NCBI RefSeq assembly: GCF_006782915.1
Contig: NZ_VCNP01000035.1
Coordinates: 62,001 to 126,000, forward strand
Direction of reading: 5' to 3'
Length of the DNA: 64,000 bases
Origin: Streptomyces calvus
GTDB lineage: Bacteria > Actinomycetota > Actinomycetes > Streptomycetales > Streptomycetaceae
Shown piece after piece: positions 42,797 through 51,634 of this stretch (position 1 is its first letter; each line of letters opens with the position of its first letter). Below the pieces are notes generated by a model. That model was not told the DNA's origin. It saw nothing but the letters and a program-made list of their open reading frames with translations, and did not search any database. Both the position numbers and the translations under genes were made by a program.

Positions 42797-43619
42797 AGGA
42801 CCTCGCCGTCCACAGCTCGGGAAAGACGCTCTTCTGCGCCCGCTTCTCCAGCCACGCCACGCCGGCCGAACCGCCCGTACCGGTCTTGGCGCCCATCGCG
42901 CGCCGGGTGGCGACCAGGTGGTCGTTGCGCCAGCGCCACACCAGCTCGGCAACATCGGTCAGCGCCTCGCCCAGACGGGCGACCTCGTCGCGCTCGTCAC
43001 TCGAGTAGACGGCCGTCCAGACGGCCTCCACCTGCGGGGACGGCTCGTACCGCTGCGACACGTCGCGCCGCAGCACCTCGTCCGGGACCGGGTGGCCGCG
43101 CCGCGCGAGGAACCGCAGCACCTCGTCGTACAGGCTCGGCTCGTGCAGCGCCTTCTCCAGCTCGGCGTGCACGCGCGGCGCACCCCGGTGCGGGACCAGC
43201 ATGGAAGCGGACTTGTCGCCGAGCAGGAACTCCATCCGCCGGTACATCGCCGACTGGAAGCCGGACCCCTCGCCGAGGGCGCCGCGGTAGGAGTTGAACT
43301 GCGCCGGGGTGAGCCCGCTCAGCGGCTTCCAGGAGGCGTTCAGCGCCTCCAGTTCCCGCACGGACCGCTTCAGCGCGTCGACCGCGGTCGGTACGTCGTC
43401 CTCCCGCAGCGCCTTCGCCGCGGTCTCCCACTCGTGCACGACGACGGTGAACCACAGCTCCATCACCTGGGTGGTGACCAGGAAGACCATCTCTCCGGGA
43501 TCGTCGGAGAGGGTGTGCTGGAGGTGGGTGAGGACGTCGGCCTTGACGTAGTCCTCGTAGGGGGTCGTCCCCTGGAAGTCGAGATGCGGGGTCTCGGGCT
43601 CGTGAGCCTCGTGGGACAT
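42789..43619 (-). CDS. kynA: Tryptophan 2,3-dioxygenase
   Basis: Heme enzyme that opens the indole ring of L-tryptophan to N-formylkynurenine. 276 residues. Diagnostic motifs: FQGTTPYEDYVKADVLTHLQ, FLVTTQVMELWFTVVVHEW, SGFQSAMYRRMEFLLGDKS (QS..YR..E.L) and WRWRNDHLVATRRAMGAKTGTGGSAGVAWL, which contains the heme-ligand His and the glycine-rich loop. CAGGAGA precedes the ATG. First gene of the two-gene kyn unit. Confidence 0.97.
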   Translation of the reverse strand: MSHEAHEPETPHLDFQGTTPYEDYVKADVLTHLQHTLSDDPGEMVFLVTTQVMELWFTVVVHEWETAAKALREDDVPTAVDALKRSVRELEALNASWKPLSGLTPAQFNSYRGALGEGSGFQSAMYRRMEFLLGDKSASMLVPHRGAPRVHAELEKALHEPSLYDEVLRFLARRGHPVPDEVLRRDVSQRYEPSPQVEAVWTAVYSSDERDEVARLGEALTDVAELVWRWRNDHLVATRRAMGAKTGTGGSAGVAWLEKRAQKSVFPELWTARSYV

Positions 43620-43727
43620 CGCTGTCTCCTGAAATGTACTCCGGGTAGCGGTCCGCCCCTGCCGTTACCGGCACGGGGGCCCCGGTCCCCACGGGGCATC
43701 CTCCGCAATCGTCCCCCACAGCCGCAA

Positions 43728-43751
43728 GGCCCGCCTGCTCACAGGCGGGCC
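43728..43751 (-). terminator. Hairpin after DUF3151
   Basis: 10-bp perfect stem (43728-43737 with 43742-43751), loop CTCA, between the DUF3151 stop and the kynA start. It should end the MFS-DUF3151 transcript. Confidence 0.7.
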
Positions 43752-43768
43752 CCGCGGTCACGACCGGC

Positions 43769-44182
43769 TCAGCCGAGGACCTGCGCCGCCGTCGGCGAGG
43801 AGTCCTTCAGGAACTGCGAGCAGCGCTCGTACTCCTCCTGCTCGCCGATCGCCTGGGCGGCGCGGGCGAGGGCGTGCAGCGCCCGCAGGAAGCCGCGGTT
43901 GGGCTCGTGCTCCCACGGCACCGGCCCGTGGCCCTTCCAGCCGTTGCGGCGCAGCGCGTCCAGACCGCGGTGGTAGCCCGTACGGGCGTACGCGTACGAC
44001 TCCACGACGCTGCCCCGCTCGTACGCCTCGTCGGCCAGCCGGGCCCAGGCCAGCGAGGAGGTGGGGTGCTTGGCCGCGACGTCGGTGGCCGAGGTGCCCG
44101 AGGCGAGCAGTTCGCGCGGGCCGGGGTCGTCGGGCAGATGGGTCGGGGGCGGTCCCCCGAGGAGGTTCTCGTGAATGGACAT
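43769..44182 (-). CDS. DUF3151 domain-containing protein
   Basis: 137 residues from ATG 44182 (MSIHENLLGGPPPTHLP). Helical, soluble protein with the DUF3151 blocks: ASGTSATDVAAKHPTSSLAWARLADEAYERG, SYAYARTGYHRGLDALRRNGWKGHGPVPWEHEPNRGFLRALHALARAA. Function unknown; conserved near fba in actinobacteria as far as I recall. An alternative ATG at 44200 overlaps the MFS stop (TGATG) and would add six residues, so coupling with the MFS gene is possible. Confidence 0.88.
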   Translation of the reverse strand: MSIHENLLGGPPPTHLPDDPGPRELLASGTSATDVAAKHPTSSLAWARLADEAYERGSVVESYAYARTGYHRGLDALRRNGWKGHGPVPWEHEPNRGFLRALHALARAAQAIGEQEEYERCSQFLKDSSPTAAQVLG

Positions 44183-44199
44183 GGGTCCAGTCTGGTACA

Positions 44200-45705
44200 T
44201 CAGCGCGGCTCGGTGCCGCGCGGCCGCGGGGCGGCCGTCCCGTGTTCCTCGCCGCGTTCCGTCTCCGGCTCCAGCGGCGGCACGGCCACGCTGCCGTGCG
44301 TGTGGCACTCCGGGTGCCGGCAGTCGGGTGCCGGGCGGCGCACGGTCGCCCAGGCGACGGCCGCGCCCACCACCAGCACGCCCGCGCACAGCGCCATCGC
44401 CCGCCGGAAGGCCGCGTCGAAGGCGTCCGGCAGCCGGTACGCCTCCGGTCCCATCCCGGCGAGCAGCGGCAGCGCGGCCACGGCCACCAGGCCGGCCGCG
44501 CGGGCGGCGGCGTTGTTGATGCCGCTGGCCAGACCGGCCCGCGCGGTGTCCACGGAGGCGAGGACCGTCGCGGTCAGCGGCGCCACCAGGGTGACCATGC
44601 CGAGGCCCAGCACCAGCAGCGCGGGCAGCACCTCGGCGGCGTACGAGGCGTCCGGTCCGACCCGCAGCATCAGCAGCATCCCGGCGGCGCACAGCAGCGG
44701 TCCCACGGTGAGCGGGAGGCGCGGGCCGATCCGGTCGCCGAGTTCACCGGAGCGGGCGGACAGCAGCAGCATCAGCGCGGTCGTGGGCAGCAGCGCGGTG
44801 CCGGCGGCGAGCGCGGACCAGCCGACGACGACCTGGAGCTGCAGCGCGGCGAGGAAGAAGAACCCGCCGAACGCCGCGTACACGCACAGCGTGACCACGT
44901 TGACGGCGGTGAACTGGCGCGAGGCGAAGATGTCCGGCGGCATCATCGGGCCCGGCCGGCGCTTCTCGACCAGGACGAAGGCGACCGCGGCGACGAGCCC
45001 CGCGGCCCCGGTCACCGCGACCGCCCAGGAGCCGTCACCGGCCTCGATCAGCGCGTACGTGACCAGCGCGAGGGCGATCGCGCCGAGCGCGGCACCGAGC
45101 ACGTCGAACCGGCCCTCGCGCTCCCCGCCCACCGACTCCGGCACGTGCCGGACGGCGACGGGCGCGCACAGCAGGGCGAGCGGCACGTTGAGCCAGAACA
45201 CCCAGCGCCAGCCCGGCCCGTCCACCAGCCAGCCGCCGACGAACGGGCCGACCGCCGCGCCGATCCCGCCGAAGCCGGACCACAGGCCGACCGCGCGGCC
45301 CCGGTCGTCGGGGTGGAAGGTGGCCTGGATGAGGGCGAGGGAGCCGGGGGTGAGCAGCGCGCCGCCGACGCCCTGGAGCGCCCGGGCGGCGATCAGCACC
45401 CCGGCGTTCGGGGCGAGGCCGCACAGCAGGGACGCGGCGGCGAACCACAGCACGCCGACGACGAACACCTTCCGCCGCCCGTACCGGTCGCCGAGCGCCC
45501 CGCCGAGCAGGATCAGCCCGGCCAGCGTGACCATGTACGCGTTGACGGTCCACTGCAGCGCGGCGAGGTCGGCGTCGAGGTCGCGGCCGATGCGCGGGAG
45601 GGCGACGTTGACGACGGTGGAGTCGAGCAGGGCCATGCTGGAGCCGAGCACCGTGGTGAGCAGGATCCACTTGCCCCGCGCGGAGGACAGCCGGACGTCG
45701 GGCAT
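44200..45705 (-). CDS. MFS transporter, DHA2 (EmrB/QacA) family
   Basis: 501 residues with 14 predicted TM helices. Motif A GGALGDRYGRRKVF in the loop 2-3, STVVNVALPRIGRDL in TM1 (motif D1) and GPFVGGWLVDGPGWRWVFWLNVPLALL (motif C region), typical of drug:proton antiporters. The C-terminal tail is cytosolic with HPECHTHGS (possible metal site: Cys and His cluster) and acidic. Ends TGA 1 nt before the ATG of a longer DUF3151 form. Substrate unknown. Confidence 0.93.
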   Translation of the reverse strand: MPDVRLSSARGKWILLTTVLGSSMALLDSTVVNVALPRIGRDLDADLAALQWTVNAYMVTLAGLILLGGALGDRYGRRKVFVVGVLWFAAASLLCGLAPNAGVLIAARALQGVGGALLTPGSLALIQATFHPDDRGRAVGLWSGFGGIGAAVGPFVGGWLVDGPGWRWVFWLNVPLALLCAPVAVRHVPESVGGEREGRFDVLGAALGAIALALVTYALIEAGDGSWAVAVTGAAGLVAAVAFVLVEKRRPGPMMPPDIFASRQFTAVNVVTLCVYAAFGGFFFLAALQLQVVVGWSALAAGTALLPTTALMLLLSARSGELGDRIGPRLPLTVGPLLCAAGMLLMLRVGPDASYAAEVLPALLVLGLGMVTLVAPLTATVLASVDTARAGLASGINNAAARAAGLVAVAALPLLAGMGPEAYRLPDAFDAAFRRAMALCAGVLVVGAAVAWATVRRPAPDCRHPECHTHGSVAVPPLEPETERGEEHGTAAPRPRGTEPR

Positions 45706-45722
45706 GGGGCGAGCATACGGAA

Positions 45723-45752
45723 GAGCCCGGCACCGCGGGCGGTGCCGGGCTC
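45723..45752. terminator. Hairpin terminator between fba and the MFS gene
   Basis: Perfect 13-bp stem (45723-45735 with 45740-45752), loop CGGG. It lies 17 bp from the fba stop and upstream of the MFS start on the same strand, so it is the fba terminator. Confidence 0.85.
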
Positions 45753-45768
45753 CCGTGCTGCGGGCCGG

Positions 45769-46800
45769 TTACTTGATCCGGGTGCCCGTCGAACGCAGGT
45801 TCTGGCAGGCCTCGACGACGCGGGCCGACATCGACGCCTCGGCCAGCTTGCCCCAGGTGCGCGGGTCGTAGGTCTTCTTGTTGCCGACCTCGCCGTCGAC
45901 CTTCAGGACGCCGTCGTAGTTGCGGAGCATGTGGTCGACGACCGGACGCGTGAAGGCGTACTGGGTGTCCGTGTCGATGTTCATCTTCACGACGCCGTTC
46001 TCCAGCGCGGTGAGGATCTCCTCCGGGGTGGAGCCGGAGCCGCCGTGGAAGACGAAGTCGAACGGCTGGGAGCCGGCCGGCTTGCCGTACTTGGCGGCGA
46101 CGCCCTCGTTCAGCTCCTTCAGCAGCTCGGGACGGAGGACGACGTTGCCCGGCTTGTACACGCCGTGCACGTTGCCGAAGGACGCGGCGAGCAGGTAGCG
46201 GCCCTTGTCGCCGAGGCCGAGGGCCTCCGCGGTGCGGATCGCGTCGTCGACCGTGGTGTACAGGGAGTCGTTGATCTCGTGGGAGACGCCGTCCTCCTCG
46301 CCACCGGTCGGGGTGATCTCGACCTCGAGGATGATCTTCGCGGCGCGGGCGCGCTCCAGCAGCTCCTGCGCGATGGACAGGTTGTCGGCGAGGGTCTCCG
46401 CGGAGCCGTCCCACATGTGGGACTGGAACAGCGGGTTGCGGCCGGCCTTGACGCGCTCCTCGGACACCGCGAGCAGCGGACGCACGTACCCGTCGAGCTT
46501 GTCCTTCGGGCAGTGGTCGGTGTGCAGGGCGATGCTGACGTCGTACTTCTCGGCGACGATGTGCGCGAACTCGGCGAGCGCGACCGCGCCGGTCACCATG
46601 TCCTTGTTGTGCTGGCCGCCCAGGAACTCGGCGCCGCCCGTCGAGATCTGGACGATGCCGTCGCTCTCCGCCTCGGCGAAGCCGCGCAGTGCCGCGTGCA
46701 GGGTCTGGGACGAGGTGACGTTGATGGCCGGGTAGGCGAACTTCCCCGCCTTCGCCCGGTCCAGCATCTCGTTGTAGACCTCGGGAGTTGCGATGGGCAT
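45769..46800 (-). CDS. fba: Class II fructose-bisphosphate aldolase
   Basis: Cleaves fructose-1,6-bisphosphate to DHAP and glyceraldehyde-3-phosphate using a divalent metal. 343 residues, class IIA length. Metal and substrate motifs: IALHTDHCPKDKLDGY (His at about 95), SHMWDGSAE, EVEITPTGGEEDGV, FGNVHGVYKPG and FVFHGGSGSTPEEI, KMNIDTDTQYAF. AAGGAG 6-7 nt before ATG 46800. Single gene with its own terminator; promoter in the 180 bp between it and pyrE. Confidence 0.98.
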   Translation of the reverse strand: MPIATPEVYNEMLDRAKAGKFAYPAINVTSSQTLHAALRGFAEAESDGIVQISTGGAEFLGGQHNKDMVTGAVALAEFAHIVAEKYDVSIALHTDHCPKDKLDGYVRPLLAVSEERVKAGRNPLFQSHMWDGSAETLADNLSIAQELLERARAAKIILEVEITPTGGEEDGVSHEINDSLYTTVDDAIRTAEALGLGDKGRYLLAASFGNVHGVYKPGNVVLRPELLKELNEGVAAKYGKPAGSQPFDFVFHGGSGSTPEEILTALENGVVKMNIDTDTQYAFTRPVVDHMLRNYDGVLKVDGEVGNKKTYDPRTWGKLAEASMSARVVEACQNLRSTGTRIK

Positions 46801-46980
46801 CTGTCCGCTCCTTATACGTGCGGGTTGGCGTGCTGCGTACTGACGGCCCTGACCTGGAACCTTGGATGCGACGTCATTGTCGGGCCCAATCTTCCCAGAC
46901 TTGTCCGGCGGGTCGACCGCGCGGCTCAAGTCGTTATGTCGCGTGACGCCGGGCCGGTGCGGCGCCGGACGGGCCGGACG

Positions 46981-47529
46981 TCAGTCGAGGCCGAGCTCGT
47001 CCTTGGAGTAGGCGAAGAGGTACGGCACCCCGGCGCCCTCCTGGATCTTCTCGGCGGCGCCGGTGGCCCGGTCCACGATGGTCGCCACGGCGACGACCTC
47101 CGCGCCGGCCTCGCGGACGGCCTCGACGGCGGTGAGCGGGGAGCCGCCGGTGGTGGAGGTGTCCTCGACGACGAGGACCCGGCGGCCCTTGATGTCCGGG
47201 CCCTCGACGCGGCGCTGCAGCCCGTGGGCCTTGGCGGCCTTGCGGACGACGAAGGCGTCCAGCCTGCGGCCGCGCGCGGCGGCGGCGTGCAGCATGGCGG
47301 CCGCGACCGGGTCGGCGCCCATGGTCAGGCCGCCGACCGCGTCGAAGTCCAGCTCCGCGGTCAGGTCCAGGAGCACCTGGCCGACCAGCGGGGCGGCCTC
47401 GCCGTCGAGGGTGATGCGGCGCAGGTCGACGTAGTAGTCGGCCTCCAGACCGGAGGAGAGGGTCACCTTGCCGTGCACCACGGCCTTGTCCTTGATCTGC
47501 TGCAGCAGCGCGCCGCGAACTTCGCTCAT
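46981..47529 (-). CDS. pyrE: Orotate phosphoribosyltransferase
   Basis: Makes OMP from orotate and PRPP in pyrimidine synthesis. 182 residues. PRPP motif RRVLVVEDTSTTGGSPLTAV at about 118-137, LSSGLEADYYVDLRRITLDGEA and FVVRKAAKAHGLQRRVEG (the flexible catalytic loop). ATG 47529. Eleven bp downstream of the epimerase stop, so likely in one transcript with it; no other pyr gene nearby. Confidence 0.97.
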   Translation of the reverse strand: MSEVRGALLQQIKDKAVVHGKVTLSSGLEADYYVDLRRITLDGEAAPLVGQVLLDLTAELDFDAVGGLTMGADPVAAAMLHAAAARGRRLDAFVVRKAAKAHGLQRRVEGPDIKGRRVLVVEDTSTTGGSPLTAVEAVREAGAEVVAVATIVDRATGAAEKIQEGAGVPYLFAYSKDELGLD

Positions 47530-47539
47530 GCCAGCCAGC

Positions 47540-48334
47540 TTAAAGCCGGGTCCAGGTCCAGGTGGTCGAGGCCTCCAGCGGCTCCAGGGGGGTGACCAGG
47601 CGCGGGTGGGTGTTCAGCCCGTCGGGCGGCCCGGTCTGCGGCTCGACGCACACGGCCTCGCGCTGCTCGTCGTAGACCACCACCCACTCCTCGCGGCTGG
47701 TGACCTTCAGCTCCAGTCGTCCCGGCCAGGTGAGGGTGACGTCGACGCCGCCGGGCATGCCGAAGCAGTCGTCCCACGGTCCGGGCTTCGGGTCGGTCCG
47801 GTGGCCGGTGGGCAGGTGGTCCTCGCCGCGCTCCTCCTGCCAGGCGGGCGCGAAGTCGATCCGCACGTCCTCACCGCCGTCGCCGAGGGAGCGGTTGAAC
47901 CAGGGGTGCCAGCCGATCTGCGCGGGGAAGGACGACTCGTACGTCTCCACGCTCATGGTCAGGGTCAGGGAGTCCGCAGTGAGCGCGATCTGCTGGGTGA
48001 CGCGCCCGGGGTACGGCCACGGCTCCGTGAGGTCGTAGGTGATCACTGCCTCGTCGGTGCTCGTGCGGGCGGTGCGCCAGGCGGCGTCGCGGGCGGTGCC
48101 GTGGATGGCGTGCGGCGGGGCGTTCAGCGGCATCCGGTGGACGGTGGCGCCGTCCCGGAACCGGCCCTCACGGATCCGTCCGCACCAGGGCACCATCGGG
48201 AAACAACCGAACCGCTCGCCCTGCCGCAGCAGCTCGACGCCCCCGACCCGCAGTCCTCCGACCCGTCCGCCGTTGCCCGGCAGTACGGTCACCTCCGCGT
48301 CACCCGCGGTCAGCGTGATGTCTCCGTTCCTCAC
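47540..48334 (-). CDS. Aldose 1-epimerase family protein (galactose mutarotase-like)
   Basis: 264 residues from GTG 48334. Beta-sandwich of the GalM/YeaD fold: GCFPMVPWCGRIREGRF (basic substrate-binding block), NAPPHAIHGTARDAAW (catalytic His), QIGWHPWFNR (second His) and the C-terminal EPQTGPPDGLN. Interconverts alpha and beta anomers of a sugar or sugar phosphate; substrate unknown. Just upstream TAGGGT (48341-48346, minus strand) is 6 nt from the start, a leaderless layout. Upstream of pyrE by 10 bp. Confidence 0.93.
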   Translation of the reverse strand: MRNGDITLTAGDAEVTVLPGNGGRVGGLRVGGVELLRQGERFGCFPMVPWCGRIREGRFRDGATVHRMPLNAPPHAIHGTARDAAWRTARTSTDEAVITYDLTEPWPYPGRVTQQIALTADSLTLTMSVETYESSFPAQIGWHPWFNRSLGDGGEDVRIDFAPAWQEERGEDHLPTGHRTDPKPGPWDDCFGMPGGVDVTLTWPGRLELKVTSREEWVVVYDEQREAVCVEPQTGPPDGLNTHPRLVTPLEPLEASTTWTWTRL

Positions 48335-48340
48335 GCGACG

Positions 48341-48346
48341 ACCCTA
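48341..48346 (-). promoter_or_regulatory. -10 hexamer of a putative leaderless promoter (epimerase-pyrE)
   Basis: TAGGGT read on the minus strand, 6 nt before GTG 48334. Spacing fits leaderless start; -35 weak. Confidence 0.4.
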
Positions 48347-48387
48347 CTGGTGCGATCAAGAGGGCGCCGTCACGACGGGGGCGGCGG

Positions 48388-49290
48388 TCAGCGGCGCCTG
48401 CGCAGGGCCCGGAAGGCGACGACCGCCGAGGCGACCGCCAGCGCCGCCGCGGGAGCCGCCCAGCGCATCGGGGCCGGGGTGGCGACCGTCTGGGGGGCGG
48501 GGACCGGCGCGTAGCGGCCGCGGGGCGGGGCGTGGTCCACCTCCTCGGCGCTGCGGCCGATCATCGTGCGGCGGGCGTGCGCCGCCTCGGCGACGGAGTC
48601 GTCGTCCTCGTCCTGTGCGGCCGCGTCGAGCGACGGGGGCGGGATCTCCGTCTCGAAGACGGAAGGTGCCTCGGGGACGGGAGGCGGTGCGTCGTCCGCC
48701 GCGGGGGCCGTGTCCTGCGTCTGCGGGGCGGGCGGCTCGGACGCGGGCGGCGGCGGGGTGTCCTCGGCGTCCGGGGTGGTCTCGAAGTCGGTGGTGGCGC
48801 GGGGTTCGAAGTCGCCGGCCGCCAGGAGTTCGGGGGACTCCGGTGCGGGTCCGGGTCCTGCCGCCTCGGCCGCCGCCGTGCCCAGGTTCTCCGCGAAACG
48901 GTTCAGCAGGCGGGTCCCGGCCGCGGCCACCGCGTCCTGCGGGAGTTCCGTGAGCCGCCCGTCCGCCGTGGCCGTACCGGCGACGGTCAGGGTCGTGCCG
49001 CCGTCCGCGGGCCGCAGGCCCAGCCGGAGTGCCAGCCGCACCGAGCCGCTGCCGCGGGTCTCCGTCGCGTCGCCCTCGACGGTGTAGGAACCGTCGTCCC
49101 GCGCGGACACCCGGACGGCACCCCGGTAGGTGACGGAGTGGCTGCCGACGCGGATCTTCAGGCGGCCGGCGACGGGGTCCGCGCCGGCGTCGTGCTGGAG
49201 CCCGGGCACCGCCCGGGCGACCCGTGCGGGGTCGTCCAGCACTTCCCTGAGCCGTTCCACCTCGACCGGAACGAACACCTCGTGCTCCAT
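48388..49290 (-). CDS. SRPBCC (CoxG-like) domain protein with C-terminal membrane anchor
   Basis: 300 residues from ATG 49290. N-terminal ~150 residues are an SRPBCC/START fold: VEVERLREVLDDPARVARAVPGL, LKIRVGSHSVTYRGAVRV, GDATETRGSGSVRLALRL, LTELPQDAVAAAGTRLLNRFAENL, like CoxG of CO dehydrogenase clusters. A long acidic Pro-rich linker (~165-260) and a single TM followed by RALRRRR at the end give a C-terminal anchor. No xanthine/CO dehydrogenase genes nearby, so the partner is unknown. Upstream of the epimerase, 53 bp. Confidence 0.8.
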   Translation of the reverse strand: MEHEVFVPVEVERLREVLDDPARVARAVPGLQHDAGADPVAGRLKIRVGSHSVTYRGAVRVSARDDGSYTVEGDATETRGSGSVRLALRLGLRPADGGTTLTVAGTATADGRLTELPQDAVAAAGTRLLNRFAENLGTAAAEAAGPGPAPESPELLAAGDFEPRATTDFETTPDAEDTPPPPASEPPAPQTQDTAPAADDAPPPVPEAPSVFETEIPPPSLDAAAQDEDDDSVAEAAHARRTMIGRSAEEVDHAPPRGRYAPVPAPQTVATPAPMRWAAPAAALAVASAVVAFRALRRRR

Positions 49291-49376
49291 GAGTGCGGAG
49301 CCTACCCACGCGGCGCCGGAGTGCACCCCCGTCGTCGGGAAGTCGCGCGCGTCGGCGCGGGACGTAGTAAAGGGCG

Positions 49377-51041
49377 TCAGCCGGAGTAGCGGGGATGGAC
49401 CAGGGTGGACGGCGGCAGGCCGGGGACGCGGATGCGTTCGGCGGCCCGGGTGTCCGCCGCGAGGGCGGCGTCGGTGAGGGTGCGCGGGCGGGGTCCGGCC
49501 GGGTCGAGGCGCGGCGCGGGTTCGTGCCGGGCGGCCAGTACGAAGCCCCAGTCGCGGTGGGCGTGCGCGGTCCGTGCCTGCCCCCGGTCCGGGCCGGCGG
49601 CGTACCCGTCCTGCCGGCCGCGGACGCGGTACGCGACGGTGCGGAATCCGGCGGCGCGCACGGTGGCGTCCACCGTCCAGAAGTCGCGCGGGCGGGAGGC
49701 CATCGCGCCGCCGTGCACCACGAGCCGCCCGTCCGCCGCCAGCATCCGCCGGGCCAGGCCGTAGAACTCCTGCGAGTACAGCTTGGTGTTCTCGGTGATG
49801 CCGGGGTGCGGCAGGTCCGAGACCACCACGTCGTACACCGCGGCGGGCGCCCGGCGCAGCCAGTCGAAGGCGTCCGCGACGAAGACCCGTACGCGCGGGT
49901 CGTCGAGGGCGTGCGCGTTCAGCGCGGACAGTGCCCGGTCCCGGCGCGCCAGCCGCACCACGCCCGCGTCGGCCTCGACGACGTCGACCCGGTGCACGCC
50001 GGTGTGCCGCAGCACCTCCCGCACGGCGAGCCCGTCACCGCCGCCGAGGACCAGCACGCGGTGGTGCGGGCCGTTCATCGCGGGGTGCACCAGCGCCTCG
50101 TGGTAGCGCCGTTCGTCCCGGCCGCTGACCCGCAGCCGCCCGTCGAGGAACAGGTTGAGGGGCCGGCCGTCCCGTCCGCCGGTCAGCAGCACCTCCTGCA
50201 CGTCGGTGTGCAGGGCCACCCGTACGTCCGCGCCGTACATGGCGTGCCGGGCGGCCCGTTCGAAGTCGTCGACGAGGACGGCGGCCGTGGCGAGGACGGC
50301 CAGCACGCAGATGTTGGCGGCCACGAGCAGCCGGCGGGCGCGCGGGGGGAGGTCCTGCCGGAACAGGCCGAGCACCAGCGCACCGCCGACGACCGCGTTG
50401 ACGGCGCCGGTGATCAGCGCGCCGGTCAGCTGGCCGAGGAACGGCAGCAGGAGGAAGGGGAAGGCGAGTCCGCCGACGAGGGCGCCCACGTAGTCCGCGG
50501 CGGACAGGTCGGCGACCGCGCCGCCCGCGTCCTGCCGGCGGATCCGCTGGATCAGCTCCATCAGCAGCGGCACCTCGGCGCCGATCAGCAGCCCGGTGGC
50601 GAGGGAGAAGGCGACGAGCAGACCGCGCGGGCCGCTCGCCCAGACGCCGCCCCAGTCACCCGTCCAGGCGAACACGGCGTACAGGACCATCGCGCTGCAC
50701 CCGCCGACCAGGGCCAGGCCGGCCTCGACGGCGCCGAACGCGGCGGCCGCGTGCCGCCGCAGGCGTTTCGCGGCGAGGGATCCGATACCCATCGCGAAGA
50801 CCATCACGGACAGCACGACGGACGCCTGGGTGACCGAGTCGCCCATCAAGTACGTGGCCAGCGCGACCAGTTCGAGTTCGTACACCAGTCCGCAGGCCGC
50901 GCAGACGAACACGCCCGCGAGGACCAGGAACCGCCCGGTGCCCTGCCGGACGGGCAGCCGCAGCGCACCGCTGCCGGAGCCGCTCCGTCCGCCCCGGGTC
51001 CGGGCGGGACGGGGCGGTGCGGCGGCCTGCGGTTCGATCAC
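49377..51041 (-). CDS. Membrane-integrated spermidine synthase-like protein
   Basis: 554 residues. N-terminal half: seven TM helices (about 40-270) starting FLVLAGVFVCAACGLVYELELVALATYLMG. C-terminal half: SAM-type methyltransferase/aminopropyltransferase domain with VLVLGGGDGLAVREVLRH (~328-345), VDVVEADAGVVRLARRD, DPRVRVFVADAFDWLR and VVSDLPHP. This is the fused membrane form of polyamine aminopropyltransferase-like proteins common in actinobacteria; the true substrate is not established. A TM histidine/ion-transport function has been suggested for similar fusions; not assignable here. 59 bp after DUF2617. Confidence 0.9.
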   Translation of the reverse strand: MIEPQAAAPPRPARTRGGRSGSGSGALRLPVRQGTGRFLVLAGVFVCAACGLVYELELVALATYLMGDSVTQASVVLSVMVFAMGIGSLAAKRLRRHAAAAFGAVEAGLALVGGCSAMVLYAVFAWTGDWGGVWASGPRGLLVAFSLATGLLIGAEVPLLMELIQRIRRQDAGGAVADLSAADYVGALVGGLAFPFLLLPFLGQLTGALITGAVNAVVGGALVLGLFRQDLPPRARRLLVAANICVLAVLATAAVLVDDFERAARHAMYGADVRVALHTDVQEVLLTGGRDGRPLNLFLDGRLRVSGRDERRYHEALVHPAMNGPHHRVLVLGGGDGLAVREVLRHTGVHRVDVVEADAGVVRLARRDRALSALNAHALDDPRVRVFVADAFDWLRRAPAAVYDVVVSDLPHPGITENTKLYSQEFYGLARRMLAADGRLVVHGGAMASRPRDFWTVDATVRAAGFRTVAYRVRGRQDGYAAGPDRGQARTAHAHRDWGFVLAARHEPAPRLDPAGPRPRTLTDAALAADTRAAERIRVPGLPPSTLVHPRYSG

Positions 51042-51100
51042 CCCAGCGACGTTACGTTACGCCTCAAACGCGCAACGTCACCCACACGCGTGATGTTTGT

Positions 51101-51634
51101 TTACACTCGCCCGATATTGGTACGAGCAAGCATCCGCACTCCCACCTTGGTCCGCGTCGCCACCAACTGCCCGTCCTGCGGGTAGGCGTGCCAGGTCCGC
51201 CAGTGGACCTGCCCCTCGTGGCACTGGGCGAGCATCGCGGTGAACGCGTACGGACTGCCGGGGAAGACCCCGACGAGGCCCTGCGGGTGGTCGGAGACCA
51301 GGGCCAGCAGCTCCTGGGCCCGGCCCGCGAAGGAGCCCGGCGCGAGCACCTCCACCCGGGCCGCGAACTCGTACTCCCAGTCGCCGACCCGCTTGGCCAC
51401 GCCCAGCGGCAGCGGCGTACGACTGCCCGGGATGCACGCCACCGTCTCCGAGCAGAGGCCCCGCTCCTCCTCCACCAGCACCTGGTGGGACGCGCCGAGG
51501 AGTCTCAACTGGAGTTTCACACCGGTCAGTTCGAGATCGAGGGTGGCGAGCGCGGGAAGCGGCTCGCGTCCCAGGGCCCAGGCGAGGTCGGCCGCGCGCG
51601 TGTCGGAATAGGCGGTGTTCAGGGTCGTGAGCAT
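51101..51634 (-). CDS. DUF2617 family protein
   Basis: 177 residues from ATG 51634 (MLTTLNTAYSDTRAADLAWALG). Soluble alpha/beta protein with the DUF2617 elements: LDLELTGVKLQLRLLGASHQVLVEE, CSETVACIP, YEFAARVEVLAPGSFAGRAQELLALVSDHPQGLVGVFPGSPYAFTAML and WRTWHAYPQDGQLVATRTKV. The function is unknown. It is usually next to the membrane spermidine-synthase-like gene, as here, which suggests the two act together. Confidence 0.88.
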   Translation of the reverse strand: MLTTLNTAYSDTRAADLAWALGREPLPALATLDLELTGVKLQLRLLGASHQVLVEEERGLCSETVACIPGSRTPLPLGVAKRVGDWEYEFAARVEVLAPGSFAGRAQELLALVSDHPQGLVGVFPGSPYAFTAMLAQCHEGQVHWRTWHAYPQDGQLVATRTKVGVRMLARTNIGRV

